64,000 bases of DNA from Chryseobacterium sp. Leaf201 (GCF_001421435.1 NZ_LMKA01000001.1:68385-132384), one strand, 5' to 3'; counted from the stretch's first letter, positions 34,454 to 42,697 are shown. The notes: generated from the sequence alone by a model not told the origin. A program made the numbers and translations.

Positions 34454-34461
34454 CAAATGTA
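34454..34461 (-). promoter_or_regulatory. -7 element of the DUF4280 operon
   Basis: Minus-strand TACATTTG matches TAnnTTTG, about 50 nt upstream of the ATG at 34404. No TTG is seen at the -33 distance, so the promoter may be weak or activator-dependent. Confidence 0.45.
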
Positions 34462-34511
34462 AAGAAATAGTCGTTAAATAAAAAGTGATGATGGATTTAA
34501 AGATAAAAACA

Positions 34512-34543
34512 AAAAAAATCTCCCAGTTTCCTGAGAGATTTTG
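34512..34543 (-). terminator. Terminator of the tRNA-Val pair
   Basis: On the minus strand AAATCTC pairs with GAGATTT around a ~12-nt loop and is followed by a run of eight T, directly after the second tRNA. Confidence 0.85.
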
Positions 34544-34618
34544 TGGGCCCTGAGGGATTCGAACCCCCGACCCTCTGGGTGTAAACCAGATGCTCTGAAC
34601 CAACTGAGCTAAGAGCCC
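34544..34618 (-). tRNA. tRNA-Val (anticodon UAC), copy 2 in transcription order
   Basis: 75 nt including discriminator A. Acceptor GGGCTCT pairs with AGGGCCC (one G-U); D-arm AGCTCAGTTGGTT; anticodon stem TCTGG/CCAGA around TTTACAC gives UAC; T-arm GGGGGTTCGAATCCC. CCA is not encoded. Confidence 0.96.
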
Positions 34619-34653
34619 TGAAATTTTTTAAAAGGCTTCAGTATCCTTTTTAG

Positions 34654-34728
34654 TGGGCCCTGAGGGATTCGAACCCCCGACCCTCTGGGTGTAAACCAGA
34701 TGCTCTGAACCAACTGAGCTAAGAGCCC
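34654..34728 (-). tRNA. tRNA-Val (anticodon UAC), copy 1 in transcription order
   Basis: Identical in sequence to the copy at 34544-34618 and separated from it by 35 bp. The two form a tandem transcription unit with promoter 34789-34759 and terminator 34543-34512. Confidence 0.96.
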
Positions 34729-34758
34729 CACTATCTTGTTTCCTCGATTAGAGTGGTG

Positions 34759-34789
34759 CAAATATACGACTTATTCAGAAATCTCCAAA
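34759..34789 (-). promoter_or_regulatory. Promoter of the tRNA-Val pair
   Basis: Minus-strand TTTG (34789-34786), 19 nt, TATATTTG (34766-34759): an almost ideal Bacteroidota promoter, overlapping the 3' end of folC. Start of transcription near 34753. Confidence 0.75.
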
Positions 34790-36015
34790 TTTTTTTCTAA
34801 AAATTCTCCGACTACAAAATTACTTCCGCCGATAAAAATCATTTCTTCATTTGTACATTGTTCTTTTGCAGACAGATATGCTTCCTGCACGGAATTGAAA
34901 ATTTTATAAGAAATTTTTGCCTCCCGAAGCAGATTCTCATAATCTTCAGGATGCCGACCCCTGAAAATAGAAGGTTTCGCAAAATAGAAATCAGAATTTT
35001 CCGGTAAGATTTTCATTACGTCATCAATCTTTTTATCATTAACGAAGCCCAGGATAACATGTTTATGCCTGTTTATGGAATTCAGCTGATCAAAAACATA
35101 TTCCAGGCCCGCCTGGTTGTGCCCTGTATCGCAGATCGTGAGCGGACTCTTTGAAAATTCAAACCAGCGGCCTATAAATCCCGTATTTCTATGGACGTTT
35201 AAAAGTCCGTTTTCAATATTCTGATCAGAAATGGCATAATCCATTTTTTTCAGTTCATGAATTAATGCCAGAACCACTTTGATGTTTTTTTTCTGGTAAT
35301 TTCCTTCCAGGTCAGATTTAAAATCCGTTTTTAATATGGCCGCATCAATAAAAGGAGCCTTTTCTTTTTCTGCCTTTTCTTTAAGAATAGCTTTCACTGT
35401 TCCGTTTTCTTCCCCGGAAACCACAGGGATCCCCTGTTTGATAATCCCGGCTTTTTCTCCGGCAATTTCCTCAAGCGTATCTCCCAGAATGTTCTGGTGG
35501 TCCAGCTGAACATTGGTAATGGCAGCAATCAGCGGATGGATGATGTTGGTTGAGTCCAGCCTTCCGCCAAGTCCGACTTCGATAATTGCGAAATCTACCT
35601 GCTGCTGACAGAAATATTCAAAAGCCATGATGGTGGTAAATTCAAAAAATGAAGGCTGGATATCATCCGGCAGGTTTTTCAGCTTCTGAATAAAATGATA
35701 TACAAATTCTTTATCGCAGTTTCTGCCGTTTATTTTGATCCGCTCTGTGAAATCAATAAGATGGGGTGAGTTGTATAAACCCGTTTTATATCCCTGTTCC
35801 TGAAGCACGGAAGCCAGCATGTTGCTTGAAGAGCCTTTTCCGTTGGTGCCGCCGATATGGATGCATTTTATTTTTTCCTGGGGATTCCCGAAAAATGCAC
35901 ACAGTCTTATAATGTTATCCAATCCGGGCTTATAGGCTTTTTGCCCGTCCGTCTGGTAATTCGGAGCCTGTACGAAAAGCCATTCCACAGCTTCCTGATA
36001 TTGTTCGGTTGTCAT
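34771..36015 (-). CDS. folC: Bifunctional dihydrofolate/folylpolyglutamate synthase FolC
   Basis: 414 residues. It adds glutamate to dihydropteroate and to folates using ATP. The Mur-ligase-type P-loop GGTNGKGSS is at 55-63, followed by LYNSPHLIDFTERIKING, the FFEFTTIMAFEYF segment, IEVGLGGRLDSTNI, NVQLDHQNILGDTLEEIAGEKAGIIK and DTGHNQAG. All are diagnostic for FolC. Its 3' end carries the tRNA-Val promoter. It is divergent from the TolC-like gene over about 100 bp. Confidence 0.95.
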   Translation of the reverse strand: MTTEQYQEAVEWLFVQAPNYQTDGQKAYKPGLDNIIRLCAFFGNPQEKIKCIHIGGTNGKGSSSNMLASVLQEQGYKTGLYNSPHLIDFTERIKINGRNCDKEFVYHFIQKLKNLPDDIQPSFFEFTTIMAFEYFCQQQVDFAIIEVGLGGRLDSTNIIHPLIAAITNVQLDHQNILGDTLEEIAGEKAGIIKQGIPVVSGEENGTVKAILKEKAEKEKAPFIDAAILKTDFKSDLEGNYQKKNIKVVLALIHELKKMDYAISDQNIENGLLNVHRNTGFIGRWFEFSKSPLTICDTGHNQAGLEYVFDQLNSINRHKHVILGFVNDKKIDDVMKILPENSDFYFAKPSIFRGRHPEDYENLLREAKISYKIFNSVQEAYLSAKEQCTNEEMIFIGGSNFVVGEFLEKNLEISE

Positions 36016-36078
36016 GGTACAAAATTCTCAAAACTTTCATACATATGAAACAATAATTTCCTGAAACTGTAACTTTTT

Positions 36079-36086
36079 TATATTTG
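36079..36086 (+). promoter_or_regulatory. -7 element of the TolC-like gene
   Basis: TATATTTG matches TAnnTTTG and covers the TTG at 36084 that opens the longest frame, which supports the ATG at 36114 as the true start. Confidence 0.5.
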
Positions 36087-36113
36087 GTTCGTCTAATTAT
36101 AAAAAAGCGTAAC

Positions 36114-37454
36114 ATGAAAAGAGTTTTGGCTGTTGTTTTGGGATTGTCTTGCCTGGCTGTGAATGCCCAGAAGAAATGGTCTTTGAGAGAATGTGTAGAC
36201 TATGCCACCACGCATAACCTGCAGGTGATCCAAAATGAATATTCAAAACAGATACAGGATCTTAACCTCAACATCGCAAAGAGGAACTATCTGCCGTCCG
36301 TTTCCGGAAATTTCGGGAACAGCGTAAGTTTTGGACAGGCTTCTTTAGGGACGGGAAGTATCCGGAATGACAGGTACAGCAACAATGCCAATCTTAGCGC
36401 TGATATGTTGTTATACAACAACGGAAGGCTTGAAAAAACCATCAGGAAAACGGAATTTGATGTGGAAGCCAGCCAGTATGATATTGAAACCATTAAAAAT
36501 GATATCTCTCTTCAGATTGCCCATCAGTATTTAACTACCCTTTTAAACAAGGAAATTGTAAAGATTTCCCAGTCGGCTGTAGAAAATGCCCAGAAGCAGT
36601 ATGACCGGGCGAAAATAACCACTACCGTAGGCACAACGGCACAAACCATTCTTGCAGAAGCAGAATCAGGACTGGCGAGAGAAAAGCAAAACCTTAAAAC
36701 TGCGGAAATCAATGTAGGCAGAAGCTTATTTGCTTTGGCCCAGCTGCTGCAGCTTCAGGAATACAAAGATTTTGATGTTGAAGATGTAAATGTTCCGGAT
36801 CAGCTTGCGCCTCAGCTCAAATCTGTAGATGAGGTATTGACGACCGCTTATGAAAACCAGCCGCAGATTAAAGCGGCAGAAAGCAGGATAAGATCGGCAG
36901 AAGCACAGACGGAAGTTACAAAAACAGCTTTCTGGCCAACGTTAACGGCAAGTGTCGGTATCGGGACCTTCTACAATAACCTGTTAAATACAAATAATGT
37001 AGGAAGCCCGCTTTTTTACATCCAGGAAGGCGGATTTTTCCCGCAGTATAAAGAAAATTTCGGTCAGCAGGGTGGTGTGAGCTTAAATATCCCGATTTTT
37101 AATAAGGGAATTACCAAACTCCAGGTAGAGCAGTCAAGATTGAATGAGAGTATTGCCAAAGTCACCATGCAGCAGCAGAGACAGGTGGTACGGGAGAATG
37201 TTCAGAAAGCCCAGTTTGATGTTGATGCCAATTATGAAATTTATTTATCTGCCGTTCAGACTGAAAAAAGCACAAAGCTGGCGCTGGATTTTGCAGATAA
37301 AAGTTATGCGGCAGGGAGATCTACGATTTACGATGTAAATATAGCGCGAAACAACTATGCCAATGCGCAGGGATCTGTAGCCCAGTCTAAATTTAATTAT
37401 CTGTTCAGTCTTAAACTGCTGAACTTCTATGCAGGAATTCCACTAAGTTTGTAG
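36114..37454 (+). CDS. TolC-family outer-membrane efflux protein
   Basis: 446 residues: signal peptide (LSCLAVNA-QKK), then two copies of the outer-membrane-efflux (OEP) repeat with long coiled helices (WSLRECVDYATTHNLQVIQNEY; LDFADKSYAAGRSTIYDVNIARNNYANAQ). It forms a trimeric channel across the outer membrane for an efflux pump or type I exporter. No periplasmic adaptor or inner-membrane pump gene is nearby; an SprT-like gene follows after 1 bp. The start is the ATG at 36114, downstream of the -7 element. Confidence 0.92.
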   Translation: MKRVLAVVLGLSCLAVNAQKKWSLRECVDYATTHNLQVIQNEYSKQIQDLNLNIAKRNYLPSVSGNFGNSVSFGQASLGTGSIRNDRYSNNANLSADMLLYNNGRLEKTIRKTEFDVEASQYDIETIKNDISLQIAHQYLTTLLNKEIVKISQSAVENAQKQYDRAKITTTVGTTAQTILAEAESGLAREKQNLKTAEINVGRSLFALAQLLQLQEYKDFDVEDVNVPDQLAPQLKSVDEVLTTAYENQPQIKAAESRIRSAEAQTEVTKTAFWPTLTASVGIGTFYNNLLNTNNVGSPLFYIQEGGFFPQYKENFGQQGGVSLNIPIFNKGITKLQVEQSRLNESIAKVTMQQQRQVVRENVQKAQFDVDANYEIYLSAVQTEKSTKLALDFADKSYAAGRSTIYDVNIARNNYANAQGSVAQSKFNYLFSLKLLNFYAGIPLSL

Positions 37455-37455
37455 C

Positions 37456-38046
37456 ATGTCTATCGGGTCTTTAGAAAAATATTTACCACAAAATACGCTT
37501 CAATATTTAAAAGTCTGGTTTGCAGATTACTATATTCATATCAAAGTCACACGGAACAGGAACTCCAAATTGGGGGATTACCGGAAACTCCCGGACCGTT
37601 CTCATGAGATTACCATCAATTCCACCCTGGCACCGCAGCTTTTTTTCTTTGTGCTGACCCATGAACTGGCACACCTTATTGCCTTTGAAAGATACGGCAG
37701 GAAAATAGCTCCCCACGGAAACGAATGGAAAGAAACTTTCAGACAGATGCTGTTGCAAAGCCTTGATGTTTATGAAGAAGACTTACGGCCCGTTATTGTG
37801 AAATTTTCAAAATCTCCCAAAGCCAATTTCATGGCAAGCCCGGATCTGGTAAAATATTTTCATATTGAAAATCAGGATGATAATCTTGTATTTATTGAAA
37901 CACTAACCAAAGGAGACCTTTTTATGTACCGGAATGAAAAGTATTTATTGGAAGGTCTTATTAAAAAAAACTATCTTTGTAAACACCTGGCTACAGGAAG
38001 GAAGTATTCTTTCAAGCCTTTGGCAAGGGTAGAAAAATGCACTTAA
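37456..38046 (+). CDS. SprT-like zinc metalloprotein
   Basis: 196 residues with an SprT-like domain: the zinc-binding HELAH (His69, Glu70, His73) in FVLTHELAHLIAFERYG and a downstream PHGNEWKETFRQML. The family resembles the protease part of Spartan, but bacterial members have no proven role. It is tightly spaced after the TolC-like gene and is followed by manC. Confidence 0.85.
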   Translation: MSIGSLEKYLPQNTLQYLKVWFADYYIHIKVTRNRNSKLGDYRKLPDRSHEITINSTLAPQLFFFVLTHELAHLIAFERYGRKIAPHGNEWKETFRQMLLQSLDVYEEDLRPVIVKFSKSPKANFMASPDLVKYFHIENQDDNLVFIETLTKGDLFMYRNEKYLLEGLIKKNYLCKHLATGRKYSFKPLARVEKCT

Positions 38047-38048
38047 GA

Positions 38049-39134
38049 ATGTCAAAATCAAATAGATATTGCGTGATTATGGCGGGAGGGATCGGCAGCA
38101 GATTCTGGCCTATGAGTACGCAGAAATTTCCGAAACAGTTTCAGGATATTTTAGGAGTAGGCCGTACCATGATTCAGCAGACCTATGACAGGATCAGCAA
38201 AATCATTCCTGATGAAAACATATTCGTTATTACCAATAAAGAATATGTAGAGCTTACCCATCAGCAGCTTCCCGAAATTGCTCAGGAAAATATAGTGGGC
38301 GAACCTTTGCTTAAAAATACGGCACCCTGTAATCTTTACATGGTCAATAAAATCGCAGAGATTGATCCGGATGCCACCATGATCGTTCTGCCCGCAGACC
38401 ATCTGATCCTGAAAGAAGATGTTTTTTTAGAGAAAGCACTGCTTGCTTTTGATATCGCGGCTGAGCATGAATACCTTGTTACGTTGGGAATTACCCCTAC
38501 AAGGCCTGACACGGGCTATGGGTACATTCAGTTTGTAGATAAACATGATTCTTCTTACTATAAAGTAAAGACCTTTACAGAAAAACCGATCCTGGAAATC
38601 GCAAAAAGCTTTTTAGAAAGTGGTGATTTCCTTTGGAATGCCGGGATTTTTATCTGGAATGTAAAAAGTATCCATCATGCATTTGAGACGTACCTTCCGG
38701 AAATGACCCAGCATTTTATGGACTGTGAGTACAATACCGACAGTGAAAAAAGCTGTATTGAGATCATTTATCCTAAAGTTCAGAAAGTCTCTATTGATAA
38801 CGGTATTTTAGAAAAAGCGAAAAATGTTTACGTGATCCCTGCTGACCTGGGATGGAGTGACCTGGGAACCTGGACTTCAGTATATGAAAATGCGGATAAG
38901 GATGATAACCAAAACGCAGTACGAACTAAGCAGCCTATTCTTATCTACAATTCAACAGGAAATGTGATACGGCTGAAAAATACCAATAAAGCCGTAATTA
39001 TTGACGGACTGGAAAATTATATTATTGTGGATACGGATAAAGCATTGTTGATCTGTCCCCTGGATAATGACCAGCTGATCAAGGATTATGTCCTGGACCT
39101 GAAAAGCTTTAAGAAAGGAGATAAATTCATGTAA
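38049..39134 (+). CDS. manC: Mannose-1-phosphate guanylyltransferase
   Basis: About 361 residues. It makes GDP-mannose from mannose-1-phosphate and GTP for surface glycans. The nucleotidyltransferase signature CVIMAGGIGSRFWPMSTQKFPKQF is at the N-terminus, then VLPADHLI, LGITPTRPDTGYGYIQF, FTEKP, LWNAGIFIW and the catalytic-region DLGWSDLGTW. It is the single-domain GMP type without the isomerase domain of bifunctional ManC. The ATG at 38049, 2 bp after the previous stop, is preferred over the overlapping ATG at 38037. Confidence 0.93.
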   Translation: MSKSNRYCVIMAGGIGSRFWPMSTQKFPKQFQDILGVGRTMIQQTYDRISKIIPDENIFVITNKEYVELTHQQLPEIAQENIVGEPLLKNTAPCNLYMVNKIAEIDPDATMIVLPADHLILKEDVFLEKALLAFDIAAEHEYLVTLGITPTRPDTGYGYIQFVDKHDSSYYKVKTFTEKPILEIAKSFLESGDFLWNAGIFIWNVKSIHHAFETYLPEMTQHFMDCEYNTDSEKSCIEIIYPKVQKVSIDNGILEKAKNVYVIPADLGWSDLGTWTSVYENADKDDNQNAVRTKQPILIYNSTGNVIRLKNTNKAVIIDGLENYIIVDTDKALLICPLDNDQLIKDYVLDLKSFKKGDKFM

Positions 39135-39165
39135 AATAATCGGGGGCTTTCCGCGTTCTTGAAGT

Positions 39166-39840
39166 ATGGTAAAATTTATATGCAAATTCAGTGTGTGCAT
39201 GCTCAGCTTACTAAGCGTGTCTTTCTATTCACAGGAAAAAAAACAATTTTACGATGTTGCAAGCGTGCTCCAGAATATGATTCCGGACGGTAAACCTAGT
39301 TCATGGGGTCTGATTCATCAGAGTTCCGGAAAAGATGCTGTTTTAAAATCATCATCAGCTGATAAAACCTATACTTCACAGTCGTCAGGATTCAATATCG
39401 GGATAGCTGAAGAAGGCGAATTTTACTATATTGTATATTCTGCGGGTGGAAAAACCGAGTACATTACTGATCTGGCCGGACTTAAGAAGTTTGCCGGAAA
39501 GGTTGACAATATTCACGATGCTGCTGTTTTTGCAGCGTCAGAAGGATATATTATTGATGAGAATTTCAGGGATGTGGCAGGAAATTATTATGAGGATGCG
39601 TCTGATTATTACCTGGATCTTGGGAAGCTGACCTCAACAGAATGTCCCTATCAGAAAAAATACTTCACTTTAAGGGTCAGTAAATCAACAGGGAATATTT
39701 CTGTCGTAAAAGACAACGGGCCTTATATCGAGCTGTATAATAAAAAGTGTACGAACAATCCGAGGCTTTTAAAACTTGAAAAGAAAGAAGAACCGAAAGA
39801 TGAGCCTAAAAAACCAGCCAGATCAACAAAACGCAGATAA
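39166..39840 (+). CDS. Exported protein of unknown function, 224 residues
   Basis: It has a signal peptide (SLLSVSFYS-QEKK), a beta-rich body (FNIGIAEEGEFYYIVYSAGG, YFTLRVSKSTGNISVVKDNG), an aromatic/acidic middle (GNYYEDASDYYLDLGK) and a highly charged Lys/Glu/Pro tail (KKEEPKDEPKKPARSTKRR). No family recognised. It follows manC and its 3' end overlaps the acetyltransferase gene by 41 bp. Confidence 0.7.
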   Translation: MVKFICKFSVCMLSLLSVSFYSQEKKQFYDVASVLQNMIPDGKPSSWGLIHQSSGKDAVLKSSSADKTYTSQSSGFNIGIAEEGEFYYIVYSAGGKTEYITDLAGLKKFAGKVDNIHDAAVFAASEGYIIDENFRDVAGNYYEDASDYYLDLGKLTSTECPYQKKYFTLRVSKSTGNISVVKDNGPYIELYNKKCTNNPRLLKLEKKEEPKDEPKKPARSTKRR

Positions 39841-40342
39841 ATTTTACGAGACGGAAAGATTGATTATCCGTCCGATGTCCGTGGAAGACGGAGCGTTTAT
39901 CCTTGACCTTTACAACAGGCCGAAATTTATCAAATACATCGGAGACCGGAATCTGAAAACAGTTTCCGATGCGGAAAACTATATCAGGAACAGGTTTCTC
40001 CCGCAGTTTGAAAAGCTCGGATTTGGCAATTACTTGATGATTACCAAAGAAGGGCGTCACAAAATAGGCGGAGTTGGGATCTTTGAAAGAGAAGGCCTGG
40101 ACATTGTTGACATCGGCTTTTCTCTCCTCGATGAATTTGAAGGGAAAGGGTATGCATATGAAGCGGCAGTAAAAGTAAAATCCATCGGGATGGATGACTT
40201 CGGGTTACAAAAGATTTCCGCCATTACCACAAAAGACAATTTTTCTTCGCAGAAACTGATCGGAAAGCTAGGATTGAAATTTCATAAGTTTGTTCATATT
40301 CCCGGTGATCCGGAAGAACTGATGTACTATGAAACAGAATAA
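39800..40342 (+). CDS. GNAT-family N-acetyltransferase
   Basis: About 180 residues with the RimJ/RimL-like GNAT fold: TERLIIRPMSVEDGAFILDLYNRPKFIKYIGDR, then GGVGIFEREGLDIVDIGFSLLDEFEGKGYAYEAAVKVK (acetyl-CoA binding) and ISAITTKDNFSSQKLIGKLGLKF. It moves an acetyl group to an amine or ribosomal-protein N-terminus; the substrate is unknown. The ATG at 39800 gives a normal family start, although it overlaps the preceding gene. Confidence 0.86.
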   Translation: MSLKNQPDQQNADKFYETERLIIRPMSVEDGAFILDLYNRPKFIKYIGDRNLKTVSDAENYIRNRFLPQFEKLGFGNYLMITKEGRHKIGGVGIFEREGLDIVDIGFSLLDEFEGKGYAYEAAVKVKSIGMDDFGLQKISAITTKDNFSSQKLIGKLGLKFHKFVHIPGDPEELMYYETE

Positions 40343-40373
40343 TAATGATCAATAATTGATTAAATAAGTCACC

Positions 40374-40438
40374 ACTTTTGCCGTTCCGGAAGGATTCCAA
40401 CAATACAAAATTGCTCATACTTCCGGAATGGCAAAGGT
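40374..40438. repeat. Long imperfect inverted repeat between convergent genes
   Basis: 40374-40392 (ACTTTTGCCGTTCCGGAAG) pairs with 40420-40438 over 19 positions with two wobble-type differences, around a 27-nt loop. There is no T-run on either strand, so it is not a standard terminator. It lies between the acetyltransferase and bcp genes and could act on both transcripts or be a small mobile-type repeat. Confidence 0.6.
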
Positions 40439-40480
40439 CAGACCTGAAATTTCAATGCTTAACAATCATAAGAATTAAAA

Positions 40481-40930
40481 TTACCCTTCTAAAATCTGTT
40501 CAGCAGCGGTTTTTGAAGTTACTTTTTCAATAACTCTCGTACAGATTCCAGCTTCATCAAAAATAAAAGTAGTCCGTACAATTCCCATGTATGTTTTTCC
40601 GAATGTTTTTTTCTCCTGCCAAACACCGAACTTCTCAATAATATCACGGCTTTCATCAGCAATTAAATCATAGGGAAAGGCAAATTTGCTGTGGAAATTT
40701 TTCTGCTTTTTAACAGAATCCCTGCTTACGCCCAACAGCTGGAATCCTGCTTTTTCAAGCTGGGTATAGTTGTTGCTTAAATTACATGCTTCCACCGTAC
40801 AGGTAGGCGTGCTGGCCTGCGGATAGAAGAAAATAACTGATTTTTTTCCGATCAGGTTTTCAGACTGTATCGTTTCTCCATCCTGGTTTATTCCTTGAAA
40901 TGTTGGTAATTTGTCTCCTACTTTCAGCAT
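40481..40930 (-). CDS. bcp: Thioredoxin-dependent thiol peroxidase (Bcp-type peroxiredoxin)
   Basis: 149 residues. It reduces hydroperoxides with the peroxidatic Cys44 (STPTCTVEAC) and resolving Cys49, the atypical 2-Cys BCP pattern. FFYPQAST, GVSRDSVKKQKNFHSKF and GVWQEKKTFGKTYMGIVRTTFI are family-typical. It has a consensus promoter interlocked with that of nth on the other strand. Confidence 0.94.
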   Translation of the reverse strand: MLKVGDKLPTFQGINQDGETIQSENLIGKKSVIFFYPQASTPTCTVEACNLSNNYTQLEKAGFQLLGVSRDSVKKQKNFHSKFAFPYDLIADESRDIIEKFGVWQEKKTFGKTYMGIVRTTFIFDEAGICTRVIEKVTSKTAAEQILEG

Positions 40931-40945
40931 AATAATTTAATTTTG
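40910..40945 (+). promoter_or_regulatory. nth promoter, interlocked with bcp promoter
   Basis: TTTG (40910-40913), 24 nt, TAATTTTG (40938-40945). The TTG at 40943 that opens the longest nth frame is inside the -7, so the start is the ATG at 40964. Confidence 0.5.
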
Positions 40946-40947
40946 TT

Positions 40948-40979
40948 CAAATTTAACGGTTATATGACAAAAAAGCAAA
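40948..40979 (-). promoter_or_regulatory. bcp promoter, interlocked with nth promoter
   Basis: Minus-strand TTTG (40979-40976), 20 nt, TAAATTTG (40955-40948). The -7 lies 2 bp from the nth -7 on the other strand, so the two polymerases cannot bind together. Confidence 0.6.
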
Positions 40980-41584
40980 GAGCTGCGCTTGTTCAGCAGG
41001 AATTAGAGAAACTGTATCCGGAAGTTCTTATTCCGCTGGACCATACCAATCCTTTTACTTTAATGGTGGCGGTGGCACTTTCTGCCCAGACCACAGATAA
41101 AAAAGTAAACCAGGTAACGCCGGGTCTTTTTAAAGTAGCCGGAACACCTGAAGAGATGGCTGAACTGGAAGTGGAGGAAATCAGGGAGCTGATTAAAGAA
41201 ATCGGGTTATCCAATACCAAAGCCAGAAACCTGAAAAGAATGGCTGAACTTTTACTGGAAAGACACAATGGAGTAGTCCCGCAGACTTATGAAGAGCTGG
41301 AAGCGCTGCCCGGCGTCGGACATAAAACAGCTTCCGTGGTGATGAGCCAGGGCTTTGGATTTCCTGCTTTTCCCGTTGATACACACATTCACAGACTGAT
41401 GACCCTGTGGAAACTGACATCCGGGAAAAATGTGATAGAAACAGAGAAAGATGCAAAGTCCATCTGGCCCGAAAGCGTATGGAACAAGCTCCACCTGCAG
41501 ATCATTTATTACGGAAGGGAATATTCTCCGGCAAGAGGAAGAGGTGAAAAAGATTTTATTACGAAAATGCTGTTTGAAAAATAA
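40964..41584 (+). CDS. nth: Endonuclease III lacking the 4Fe-4S cluster
   Basis: 206 residues. A DNA glycosylase/AP lyase for oxidised pyrimidines. The helix-hairpin-helix LPGVGHKTASVV has catalytic Lys121 and FPVDTHIHR has Asp139, matching E. coli Lys120 and Asp138. The C-terminal CX6CX2CX5C iron-sulphur loop of E. coli is replaced by YGREYSPARGRGEKDFITKMLFEK-like sequence with no cysteine; in fact the whole protein has none. The enzyme should still be active through the two catalytic residues. Confidence 0.92.
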   Translation: MTKKQRAALVQQELEKLYPEVLIPLDHTNPFTLMVAVALSAQTTDKKVNQVTPGLFKVAGTPEEMAELEVEEIRELIKEIGLSNTKARNLKRMAELLLERHNGVVPQTYEELEALPGVGHKTASVVMSQGFGFPAFPVDTHIHRLMTLWKLTSGKNVIETEKDAKSIWPESVWNKLHLQIIYYGREYSPARGRGEKDFITKMLFEK

Positions 41585-41675
41585 AGTTCAGCTAACAGGC
41601 ATGAAATTTTTCTCTTTTATTGAGGTTGCTAAAATTTAAAGAATTATAGGGTGATTAAGGAGTAGAACTTAAAAA

Positions 41676-42125
41676 TTAATCCACATCCAGCAATCTTCTG
41701 TTGTAATTGATTTGTCCCAAATGGTAATTCAGATGTCCGAACAGGTGGATAAGAAAATATTCGGTTGTCATTGCATACCCTAACGGTTCGTCAGGATAGT
41801 CTTTTTTAAGATCTTCTTCCGTTAACTTATCAAGTGAGAAATGGATCATGTCAATCGTTTTTTCTATTTTTTCAAGAAGTTCTGGCCTTGGTATATTTTT
41901 TAAGGAAAATTCTAGATCCCGCTGTCTTACATATCCTGAGTTTCCAAGCTGGGCTCCGATATAAGTGTTGAGGTTCCCCACCAAATGAAGGCACAGGTTC
42001 CCCGCAGAATTTGAAATGTCTTTATCTGTTTTCCAGAGCATCTCTTCGTTTTGATAGGCTTCGATTTCTGTTCTTAATTTATTTAAATCCCTTATGTACA
42101 GGGATTTCAGGCTTTCTGTGATCAT
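41676..42125 (-). CDS. DinB-like (DUF1572-type) protein
   Basis: 149 residues forming a four-helix DinB/YfiT-like bundle. Possible metal ligands are His47 (NLCLHLVGN) and the C-terminal histidines in EYFLIHLFGHLNYHLGQINYNRRL. Such proteins are metal-dependent thiol transferases or of unknown role. The start overlaps the lipoprotein gene by 4 bp. Confidence 0.8.
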   Translation of the reverse strand: MITESLKSLYIRDLNKLRTEIEAYQNEEMLWKTDKDISNSAGNLCLHLVGNLNTYIGAQLGNSGYVRQRDLEFSLKNIPRPELLEKIEKTIDMIHFSLDKLTEEDLKKDYPDEPLGYAMTTEYFLIHLFGHLNYHLGQINYNRRLLDVD

Positions 42126-42664
42126 TTTATTACTGTTTTAAAATATCCTCTAAAATCTTTTGTAAAAGAATCGACTTTAGTTTTGTAATTTATAAAGCCG
42201 TAAATACTGTCATTCTTTTGAAATTTAGCTTTGTTTAAGGTTAATTTCTGATGAAAAGGGTTCGTTTTAATAAACTTAATTTCAGCATGCAATGTTTTGG
42301 GATCAACATCTTTTATCAGAAAATGATTGTCAAAAACACTGATCAGAACTCCGTTTCCAAAATAGCTGTTGTTGTTATTTATCCATATCTGTAGTGTATC
42401 CATTTTCATTACAGCATTACATTTATAATTATCCATAAGATCAATACCGACATTCTGAATTACATAAGCAGTTCTTGTTTTACTTGACCGTTTTTCTTTG
42501 GGAAACAATCTTAACTCGGGAAATTTTGATAAAAGCCTGATGGTGTCGTTTTGCGACAGGCTTTTATCTATAGAAAATCTCTCAGAATTTGCTTCTGTTT
42601 CTTTCTTTTCCATGCAGGCCAATATTATCCACGCAAAAAATAACATTACATAAAAAGCTTTCAT
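42122..42664 (-). CDS. Hypothetical lipoprotein, 180 residues
   Basis: Signal peptide with lipobox (FFAWIILAC-MEKKE, Cys17), then a Ser/Asp-rich spacer and a beta-rich body (YVIQNVGIDLMDNYKCNAVMKMDTLQIWINNN, GYFKTVIK at the end). No family recognised. It is upstream of and coupled to the DinB-like gene (4-bp overlap). Confidence 0.65.
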   Translation of the reverse strand: MKAFYVMLFFAWIILACMEKKETEANSERFSIDKSLSQNDTIRLLSKFPELRLFPKEKRSSKTRTAYVIQNVGIDLMDNYKCNAVMKMDTLQIWINNNNSYFGNGVLISVFDNHFLIKDVDPKTLHAEIKFIKTNPFHQKLTLNKAKFQKNDSIYGFINYKTKVDSFTKDFRGYFKTVIK

Positions 42665-42697
42665 CTTAGTTCAATGTAAAACATAAATCTAAACAGG

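Noticed and set aside
36114-37454. TolC-like gene as part of a local efflux operon
   Set aside because: No membrane-fusion protein or pump gene lies nearby; the following genes (SprT-like, manC) are unrelated.
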